A DNA stretch of 64,000 nt, taken from assembly GCA_944472155.2 (NCBI GenBank), contig OX235273.1, positions 81,772,793 to 81,836,792 on the forward strand. Reading direction: 5' to 3'. The notes below the pieces were generated by a model that did not search any database, was not told where the DNA came from, and was given only the letters and a program-made list of their open reading frames with translations. Shown here piece by piece: positions 57,079-64,000 of the stretch. This stretch comes from Trichobilharzia szidati. Its lineage: Eukaryota; Platyhelminthes; Trematoda; Strigeidida; Schistosomatidae. Each line of letters begins with the position of its first letter. Position 1 is the stretch's first letter. The translations under genes and the position numbers were made by a program.

Positions 57079-58221
57079 CTATGGACCTATAGCTAGGAGA
57101 GGGCAGGGTCGACTGTCGGGGGATTTTGACTTTTTTCCGGGATTATTTGGTGACATGTCTATATCTACGGTGTTAGGTGGTATAGTTTTATTGGCTATTT
57201 CATTACAATTTAGTGGCCTTTCGGTTGGTGTCTCTCTTTGAGAGGATAATTCTGTGTGGTTTGAGAGGGGTGGTGCGGTGGATTCTGCGGTATCTCTCAT
57301 AGGGTTGGGTATAATTGCTGCTTGCAATATCCTATTGTTTACTCCACAATTAGACTCAGTGAGATGATTGTATACGCGCCTTTCTATGACTGTCTTGTCC
57401 ACCGCAACCTTTATTAGTTTGTAATTTTTGGCTTGCGATAGGGTGTGTTGGGAATGGATGAATTTTCTGGCCTCTGCCGGTGTTTCGAACTGAAAACGAA
57501 TAGGACAACACTTTTCATGTTGACTCTTCTTCAGCCTGTAGCACTTAGTCTTGGAGTTGGGCATTTTCGCCTCACTAAGTAGGATGCGCTGTACTCTTTT
57601 TAGTGCCTCATTGTCCGGAACGTTGTAGACAATAGCATTTAGTTTAGCATCGAGTCGTTTTGTTACTTCTGTAGTAACAAAGTTAATTAGGTTATCCACC
57701 TTAGATATTGATTCATTGTCAAGTTTGTTAAGGTCTACAGTTCTCATGAGAATAGTTAAAGGTGTGAGTTCACAGACCTGCGATCTGATATCATTGATCG
57801 GATCTGATAAATTGGATATTTTGGTATTGGTATCAGAAATTCCAGGATCTACTGACTTATTGTTTTTTATTTCCCTTAACTCGGCCTTAAGTTCTCCTAT
57901 AGACAACTTTAGAAGTTCTATTTCTGAAGATAGTACTGAAACAGAGCTTGAAGGCTGGAGCTTTTCGATAAGCACATAAGGTGTAGGGAGGGTTTCTGTA
58001 TGAGCAGAGGGTACTGAATTTTTGGGAGTAGTGCTAATACTAGCTGTCAGTATAGTTTTATCCTCAGTTTCAGCTCGACGCTTACGACATACAAGTGGGT
58101 TATGTGGCTCACTATAACCATTTGTAGGGAGTGTGTTGCTTGATATAGCAATCAGCGACTTAAAATTAGTCATCAGATCTACAGGGGATTGAGTTCGCTG
58201 CTTTTTACTTTGGTTAACCAT
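57079..58221 (-). CDS. CR1-C ORF1 protein
   Basis: A 380-codon intact frame starting MVNQSKKQRTQSPVDLMTNF. Residues about 90-120 (SSEIELLKLSIGELKAELRE) are a likely coiled coil for trimerisation. Residues about 180-280 contain LNAIVYNVPDN, CYRLKKSQHEKCCPIRFQFE and ARKFIHSQHTL, which resemble the RRM-like core plus C-terminal domain of LINE ORF1 proteins. The tail is rich in S, P and N. Its role would be to bind element RNA in ribonucleoprotein particles. It is intact although its ORF2 has lost the reverse transcriptase. Confidence 0.75.
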   Translation of the reverse strand: MVNQSKKQRTQSPVDLMTNFKSLIAISSNTLPTNGYSEPHNPLVCRKRRAETEDKTILTASISTTPKNSVPSAHTETLPTPYVLIEKLQPSSSVSVLSSEIELLKLSIGELKAELREIKNNKSVDPGISDTNTKISNLSDPINDIRSQVCELTPLTILMRTVDLNKLDNESISKVDNLINFVTTEVTKRLDAKLNAIVYNVPDNEALKRVQRILLSEAKMPNSKTKCYRLKKSQHEKCCPIRFQFETPAEARKFIHSQHTLSQAKNYKLIKVAVDKTVIERRVYNHLTESNCGVNNRILQAAIIPNPMRDTAESTAPPLSNHTELSSQRETPTERPLNCNEIANKTIPPNTVDIDMSPNNPGKKSKSPDSRPCPLLAIGP

Positions 58222-58603
58222 AACTATTTGATATGAGAGTTAATAATTATAGGTATGGAAGTAGTAGAGTACTTGTGCAAGGATTACAATAAGAAAAATT
58301 TTATGTAACGAATCACGCAAAAATGTAACGCAAACGTTGGACGTACCGCAACTAGATGCAAGTTTAACTTTCTGTGAGAAACAACCACTCAAAAGACTGT
58401 ATTTTCTACTAACAATAATCTACAATAATGTACATTAAAATCTATAAATATGTGTTGATTTTCCTTAATAAACGATCTGTTGCCTGACTCTTGCCTTCTG
58501 TCGTTACAGGTATACCTACGTATACTGTATTCTTGTCACGAAGAGCATAATGCAGGTATCAAATGTCTCAGTAAGCAGTGTAATACATGCAGGCTACATG
58601 TTT

Positions 58604-58972
58604 TTATTTGACATAAACTTGGTCTGCACTCACTTTCAGAATTAATCTTGAGTTCATTTGGAATAAGCCAGTTGACCACATTAGTATTGCGAGAATACAG
58701 TGAAAGCAAGTAAACACCTGCTTCATAAGATTAAGTGATACATTCAATTGATGTGATTGTATTATTTGTAGTTGTCTATCTAAGTTAATGATTAATTCGT
58801 TGCGATAATAATACCTATTATTGTTTTTATAGCCACGATGAACATGAACGTTATTATCATTATTGCTGTCAAGACTCTTATTATTTGTCACAATGCCGTT
58901 GTCAGTTTTACTAAAATCATTGTTCAAGCTTTGAAAACTACTGTGTAGTTTGTCATTGAATAATTTTATCAT
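58604..58972 (-). other. Candidate host exon, N-rich with one membrane-like segment
   Basis: A 122-codon minus-strand frame. An N/D-rich part (NNKSLDSNNDNNVHVHRGYK) is followed by NLMKQVFTCFHCILAILMWS, which is hydrophobic. Coding sense may end at LILK, where the DNA reads CTGAAA|GTGAGTGCAG, a good donor. I do not recognise the protein. It could equally be a chance frame in AT-rich DNA. Confidence 0.3.
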
Positions 58973-59426
58973 TTCAAAATGCTTCGATGGACCTACTAGT
59001 TATCGGCCAACGATGAATTGCGAAGTCCCTTAAGTTTAATGAAAACTATTAAGCTACTAATATTCATTGTTTGTAAAGTGATTACTTGTAAATGCTTATC
59101 AAGAAAATTTTTTTATTCAGATCATACATGTACTACCCTAGTCAATAATGCTTTTCTGAAACCTTTTCAGACTTATGGAGAAAGATATATGTACTGTGTA
59201 CGCAGATGGAACCTACTGACAGTAACGGAGGACTACTCATCTGAATTATCTGTACATCTGAAATCTAATTTTTGTTTAATAAACAATTTTTCAATGAATC
59301 TGTGTTTTTTCTGCTGTAATGCGATTGTGTTCCAGTAACATTAGTAACATGTGCTAAGGTAGGAATTGAGGGTAAACTGTCAGGAGTAAATGCGGTGTCT
59401 AGGAGACTTTTAGATATGGTACATAT

Positions 59427-59615
59427 ATGATACATTTGTTTACGCGATTAGATGAACAGATGGCAGCGTACCGTGTTCTGTGGCTGCGAACCGTAGGCAT
59501 TCTATTTTTAATTATTACGATAACCGTAGTTGCGTTGAGTTATAAATCTAACAGTATAGGTACAGTCTATCCTTTTAGTACATTGCGTAGAAATCATGAG
59601 CACACTATCAGGTAG
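59427..59615 (+). other. Candidate signal-anchor exon
   Basis: Frame with MAAYRVLWLRTVGILFLIIT then ITVVALSYKSNSI: a short basic start, one 20-plus-residue membrane span, then a possible donor (CAGTATAG|GTACAG). Layout is like the signal-anchor exon of palindrome 1 but the sequence is unrelated. No further exon identified. A 106-codon frame at 59,018-59,338 beginning near a hydrophobic MKTIKLLIFIVCKV is another weak candidate. Confidence 0.28.
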
Positions 59616-59619
59616 ATTT

Positions 59620-61526
59620 ATTTTCACTTTGTGACTCTGAATTGTGAATCAGTTTATGTGTTCTGCTAAGACGGTAGACACCTCGAAATGCTTTATAATC
59701 GCAATATCTGCTCTGAGATATGGACATATTTACTTTATTTGACTACAACATAATCATTTTACCAATGGGCTTCTCCGAATATCTGCTCTTACTTAGTATT
59801 TCAAAGATAGTCTCATGCACTCTGTACATCACAACTTACGCAAGGGCTAATATTTGGTCTTATCAAGTAGAATATACAAACGAAAAACGAGGAATAGATT
59901 TTTTAATGAATTAACGTGTAATACAAAATATATGACACTGCAGAAATCTTCTTTAGCACCCAACTCCCTGAAATCCCCTAAATTAGCCATCACCTGAAAA
60001 AAATTAAGCAATCAAAAGATGTAAACATTGTTACCATTATAAATACAAAATTCAAGTGATAAAAAATACTAGACAATGCGTTAAATAGTGTGCGCTTACG
60101 TTATTCAGTATTTCTCAAACAGACAAAACGGACATTGCATCTGCCTGTAAAATCCAAGTCTATGCAGTATAAGAAGTAAGTAACGTGTGAAAATAATTCC
60201 CGAGTATTTCTGTCGATTATCTTTAAGTATGTACTCTTGGAGAACCCTTGACATCATCACCGAAGGTACACAACAAAGTAAATGAAAATGACTAACAAAA
60301 CGAACTAGCCTACCTCATCATGTCTATGTCTAATCCTCTTAACTTCAAAAAAACGTGACTAAAAGTCGTTATAACATGTGTCTGCAAGTAATTCGACATT
60401 TTCTGAACGGAAAAGTACACGTTTCAACAATTTGTAAACTGGCCGTAAATCACGACCGGATATGGACAATTTAGAGGCTGACGGTATTAACGTTCGCGGA
60501 TTGTACGGAGTATACTAACGCAAGATCTAATACCAACAACTCCTATAGTATTCGTTCCGCGTAGACCAAAGGCAAGGCAAAAGACACGATTGATCGTCCA
60601 AATTACGAGATATATTTTGGGACCAAATCGTAGACAGAGATGAATGCTTAGCTGGCTAGTGATCGTGCACGAGCGTGACACGACGGAGTACCAAATGGCA
60701 TGGATGCTTGACCGGAAGCCTTCAGCTAAACAATTCGACTTAAACAGTGAGGGTCAGCATCCAATGTTCAGTGATGAATGCTGTCGCCAATAATTTTGGG
60801 TAATTATTTATCGCTACAACAACATCATTTGCTGTTTATGCTGAAAACGCTTTATTCCATTGACTTTTAGCTGCAATACAAGCATAAAAGTGTGTAAAAC
60901 AACGAAAAATTACCTAATTTTGATGTTTTTTTCAATAAATAAAGCCAATAGATATCAGCTGATCAAATGACCTACGGCTGTATACAGGCTGCCAGTGGTC
61001 AACGACGGGAGCTCCTTACCTGATTCAGTAGTATCAGTTCCATAGGTGAACGCTTCCAAAGAGAAGTTACATCTCCACAGAGATATATTTTGCAAGGATT
61101 AACACAGGCCACAAGAGCCTATTAGGCTGAAATTATCCCGCATGCTCAAGGTCATTGATGGAGTGAGACGCTCAAAGGTCATTTTCGTCCATGTTAGTCG
61201 GTTATGTTGGATTGCAGTTCCATAGCCGTTCGTTTACACATTGGTTTTATGTTCTGTTGGCATTTATAGGTGATTCCCATGTACTGATAGCATTCTTTTG
61301 TAAAATAGTACTGTTCTTCACACGAAAATAGCCACATTTTGACGTAGTCTTCATTGAATGACACTATGTCGAAAGCTGCAGCTTCTACAAGAAATAAACT
61401 ATTTGTGTAGATGACATTACCCACCAACTACCCCATCTTCTTCATTGTAGAGATGTTTTGACGCATTCAGCATGAAACACTAATCATTACAACCAATATG
61501 CTAAGTGTGTCGCAGTCAGATTAAAT
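59620..61526. other. About 1.9 kb without a recognised feature
   Basis: No element family or gene recognised on either strand. A polyadenylation-like AATAAATAAAG occurs at about 60,934. The part 60,420-61,430 could contain a decayed LTR or 5' UTR, but I have no partner sequence in the window to prove this. Confidence 0.3.
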
Positions 61527-61575
61527 TTTTTTTTATTTTATTTATTGGTTGAGGATAGAAGGCTTGGAGCCTATG

Positions 61576-64000
61576 TTAATCCTTTTCTAGTAAAATTCTG
61601 TGGTTGTCCAAACCCTTCTTGAACGAATCAACTGAGGTTGCAGACACCACTTCTTCTGGGAGTCGGTTCCAAGAGTTTATGACTCGGTGGGAGAACCAGT
61701 ACTCAACAGCAATATGATTTCTTCTTGGCTTTTGAACTCTCCTGCTATGTCCTCTAAGGTGTTCCGACCTGGTGGGAAGGAAAAGAGAAAATAGGTCAGG
61801 TCCGTAGTCATTATTTGAAATTTTAAACATTGTGATTAAATCTCCTCTCTGCCTACGGTATGACAGTGAGAAGAGATGTAAACTGTCTAGTCTTTCCTCG
61901 TATGATAAGTTAGTCATGCCATGAATCATACGTGTTGCTTTCCTTTGAACCCTTTCTAGAATAAGTGAGTCCCCTTTTAGACAAGGGCTGGCGGCCTGGA
62001 TGCAGTTTTCCAGTCTTGACCTCACCAGAGATGTATATAAGGAGGTGAACATATCTCTGGTGATTCTAGTGAAGGCTCTACGAATTGCCCATAATGACCT
62101 GAAACTACGTGCAGCCACCGCGCGACAGTGTGCTGTAGTTTTTAAGTCGTGGCTAACTATGACACCTAAGTCCAAGTAAGTCTGAACTGATGGAAGTGTA
62201 ATTCCCTCTAGTTCATAAGAGCTCGTGCTTGCTGGTCCAATGCGCATGGTTGCACATTTTGTCACGTTTATCGGGAGCATCCATTCTATGGACCACTCTG
62301 ACAATTTGTTGAGGTCCTCTTGCAACATTTTAAACATTGTGATTAAATCTCCTCTCTGCCTACGGTATGACAGTGAGAAGAGATGTAAACTGTCTAGTCT
62401 TTCCTCGTATGATAAGTTAGTCATGCCATGAATCATACGTGTTGCTTTCCTTTGAACCCTTTCTAGAATAAGTGAGTCCCCTTTTAGACAAGGGCTGGCG
62501 GCCTGGATGCAGTTTTCCAGTCTTGACCTCACCAGAGATGTATATAAGGAGGTGAACATATCTCTGGTGATTCTAGTGAAGGCTCTACGAATTGCCCATA
62601 ATGACCTGAAACTACGTGCAGCCACCGCGCGACAGTGTGCTGTAGTTTTTAAGTCGTGGCTAACTATGACACCTAAGTCCAAGTAAGTCTGAACTGATGG
62701 AAGTGTAATTCCCTCTAGTTCATAAGAGCTCGTGCTTGCTGGTCCAATGCGCATGGTTGCACATTTTGTCACGTTTATCGGGAGCATCCATTCTATGGAC
62801 CACTCTGACAATTTGTTGAGGTCCTCTTGCAACGTGGACGTGTCACTGTTGCCCTTCAGCTCTCTCCAAATTTTTAAGTCATCTGCGTATAGGACCATAG
62901 GGGAATCGGTGAGCAGAGATAACTCATTGATATACAAAATAAATAGGAGAGGTCCAAGTACCGTGCCTTGTGGCACTCCGCTGCGTACTGCTGTCCAAGA
63001 GGAGAGTTTCGAGTTGATCCTAACCCTCTGCCTCCTATCTATGAGGAATTCCCTGAGCCAGTTTAGTAAGCTGCCTTTGATACAAAGACTTTCCAACTTC
63101 ATGAGTAGTCTTTTGTGAGGTACTTTATCAAAGGCTTTGCTGAAGTCTATGAAGACGACGTCAACGGGTCTTCTGTTGTCCCTGGATTTAACCCAGCTTT
63201 CTCTTGCAGTGAGAAGATTTGACAGGCATGAGAGGTTCCTTCGGAAGCCATGCTGTGCTCTTGATAATAAGCTTCTATTTTCTAGATATGCCATTATGCT
63301 TTTCTTGATGATTCTCTCCAGTGTCTTAATTAAAGTGCTGGTGAGACTGATAGGCCTGTAATTTGAAGGGCTTTGTCTTGATCCTCCTTTGTGGATGGGT
63401 GTTACTATGGCGTCTTTCCAGTCACGCGGTAACACTCCATTTTGGAGAGAAAGCTTGAAGATCGTAGTCAAAGGGCCGGCTATGTGTGCTGATAACTCCT
63501 TGAGAAGCCTTGGGTGAAGATCATCAGGACCCATTGATTTCCCTGCATCTAGTTTCCTTAGGCAGTTGAGCACGATGCCTTGGTCGATGTCAACGGAATC
63601 TATCCCATGTTCTTCTGATGCAGCCAGAGCTGATCCGGTAGGCAGTGACGACTCCTGAGTGAAGACTTGGGAGAAGTAGTTTGCCATTGCTTCTGCTTTT
63701 TCTTGATCTTCTTCGATTGTATCATTGTCAATAGTCAGGTTTGGGACACCATTGGATGTTTTATTCCTGAAGTTCATGTATGAGAAAATTTTCTTAGGTT
63801 GTGCCTTTGCATTTTGAGCCAGGTGTGCTTCGAATTTCATCCTTGATTTGCGGATTTCTGCAATAGCTTTATTTCTAGCAGTGTTATATAATTGCCTGGT
63901 CTCAGAAGTCTCAAGTGTGGCAAACAAGTTCCAACATTTGTGTTTACGTCTAAGTAACTTACGAATCTCTCGGTTTATCCAAGGAGGGCAGTGTTTCCGA
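61576..64000 (-). CDS. LINE ORF2 (CR1/Jockey-like) reverse transcriptase, partial, with internal duplication
   Basis: The minus-strand frame is open from the window edge to the stop at 61,576 (over 800 codons). Upstream linker: PPWINREIRKLLRRKHKCW. Reverse transcriptase: KSMGPDDLHPRLLKEL, SNYRPISLTSTLIKTLERII, QHGFRRNLSCLSNLL, FIDFSKAFDKVPHKRL, SGVPQGTVLGPLLFILYINE and LYADDLKIWRELKG (near 62,890). Then thumb and C-terminus, ending HRVINSWNRLPEEVV. A 169-residue block (LQEDLNKLSEWS to RGDLITMFK) occurs twice in a row. The endonuclease would lie beyond position 64,000. The 3' end is an A-rich tail at about 61,527-61,540. No stops or shifts: the best-preserved reverse transcriptase of the window. 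Confidence 0.9.
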   Translation of the reverse strand, partial: RKHCPPWINREIRKLLRRKHKCWNLFATLETSETRQLYNTARNKAIAEIRKSRMKFEAHLAQNAKAQPKKIFSYMNFRNKTSNGVPNLTIDNDTIEEDQEKAEAMANYFSQVFTQESSLPTGSALAASEEHGIDSVDIDQGIVLNCLRKLDAGKSMGPDDLHPRLLKELSAHIAGPLTTIFKLSLQNGVLPRDWKDAIVTPIHKGGSRQSPSNYRPISLTSTLIKTLERIIKKSIMAYLENRSLLSRAQHGFRRNLSCLSNLLTARESWVKSRDNRRPVDVVFIDFSKAFDKVPHKRLLMKLESLCIKGSLLNWLREFLIDRRQRVRINSKLSSWTAVRSGVPQGTVLGPLLFILYINELSLLTDSPMVLYADDLKIWRELKGNSDTSTLQEDLNKLSEWSIEWMLPINVTKCATMRIGPASTSSYELEGITLPSVQTYLDLGVIVSHDLKTTAHCRAVAARSFRSLWAIRRAFTRITRDMFTSLYTSLVRSRLENCIQAASPCLKGDSLILERVQRKATRMIHGMTNLSYEERLDSLHLFSLSYRRQRGDLITMFKMLQEDLNKLSEWSIEWMLPINVTKCATMRIGPASTSSYELEGITLPSVQTYLDLGVIVSHDLKTTAHCRAVAARSFRSLWAIRRAFTRITRDMFTSLYTSLVRSRLENCIQAASPCLKGDSLILERVQRKATRMIHGMTNLSYEERLDSLHLFSLSYRRQRGDLITMFKISNNDYGPDLFSLFLPTRSEHLRGHSRRVQKPRRNHIAVEYWFSHRVINSWNRLPEEVVSATSVDSFKKGLDNHRILLEKD
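61820..62833 (-). repeat. Exact 507-bp tandem duplication inside the LINE ORF
   Basis: Units 61,820-62,326 and 62,327-62,833 read the same wherever I compared them. The unit length, 507 (169 codons), keeps the frame. The junction is TGCAAC|ATTTTAAAC. It duplicates the thumb and much of the C-terminal domain. Confidence 0.92.

Larger units (their letters stand above)
55090..58260 (-). mobile_element. CR1-C LINE with ORF1 and endonuclease but no reverse transcriptase
   Basis: Minus strand: ORF1 (58,221-57,079), a second N-rich frame (57,062-56,640), then an AP endonuclease plus linker (56,569-55,253). After the linker (SFIKPKDRMKLKRLSTSYF, then LSSISQAQYL) the sequence jumps straight to the C-terminal tail (LRANFF, then YSKIWNSEPLEIRTC), removing the whole reverse transcriptase. 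The flanking parts are open, so the deletion is probably recent or occurred during integration. Confidence 0.85.

Noticed and set aside
60487..60681. A 64-codon frame and possible LTR in 60,420-61,430
   Set aside because: No partner repeat or retroelement motif in the window supports it.
1..64000. Bacterial-type features: operons, Shine-Dalgarno sites, tRNA or rRNA genes, CRISPR arrays
   Set aside because: The window is eukaryotic (spliced exon borders, LINE/PLE/BEL elements); none of these was seen.

Overview
This is eukaryotic, AT-rich, intron-bearing DNA made almost entirely of transposable elements. Three things point to a flatworm, most likely a schistosome (inference, no database search): a Penelope-like element with a GIY-YIG domain, an RTE element that resembles schistosome SR2/Perere-3, and several CR1-like LINE families that share short 3' modules. 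I saw no intact host gene, rRNA, tRNA or CRISPR. A sex-chromosome (W) or other heterochromatic repeat block would fit, but this is a guess.

Layout. (1) Positions 1-25,187 form one giant palindrome. Its arms (1-12,499 and 12,664-25,187) are about 12.5 kb each and its spacer is 164 bp. Each arm carries, from the outside inward: a short fold-back with a signal-anchor exon, a two-exon pseudogene like the E3 ligase TRIP12, a BEL/Pao LTR plus broken gag, a Penelope-like element (PLE) with a hammerhead-ribozyme-like motif, a CR1-like LINE (here CR1-A), two copies of an interspersed repeat (family A), and a Gypsy retropepsin relic. (2) 25,188-29,947 holds LINE and RTE relics and a 158-bp fold-back element with 40-bp inverted ends. 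(3) 29,948-38,756 is a second palindrome: 3.0-kb arms that look almost identical and a 2.8-kb spacer carrying another LINE relic. (4) From 38,029 to about 46,480 lies a long CR1-like element (CR1-B) split by a nested RTE element. (5) 46,480-58,260 holds more repeat copies, two complementary defective copies of a third LINE family (CR1-C), a solo BEL LTR and a second PLE relic. (6) 58,260-61,500 is the least repeat-like part and has two weak host-exon candidates. (7) 61,527-64,000 is a LINE reverse-transcriptase ORF, open to the window edge, with an exact in-frame 507-bp tandem duplication.

The LINE, RTE and PLE parts encode reverse transcriptase with an AP-type or GIY-YIG nuclease, the machinery of target-primed retrotransposition. 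Most copies here are dead. The notable features are the two nested palindromic structures, their unequal decay, the hammerhead-like motif and the TRIP12-like fragment. Element family names (CR1-A/B/C, repeat families A/B/C) are labels used only within this annotation.
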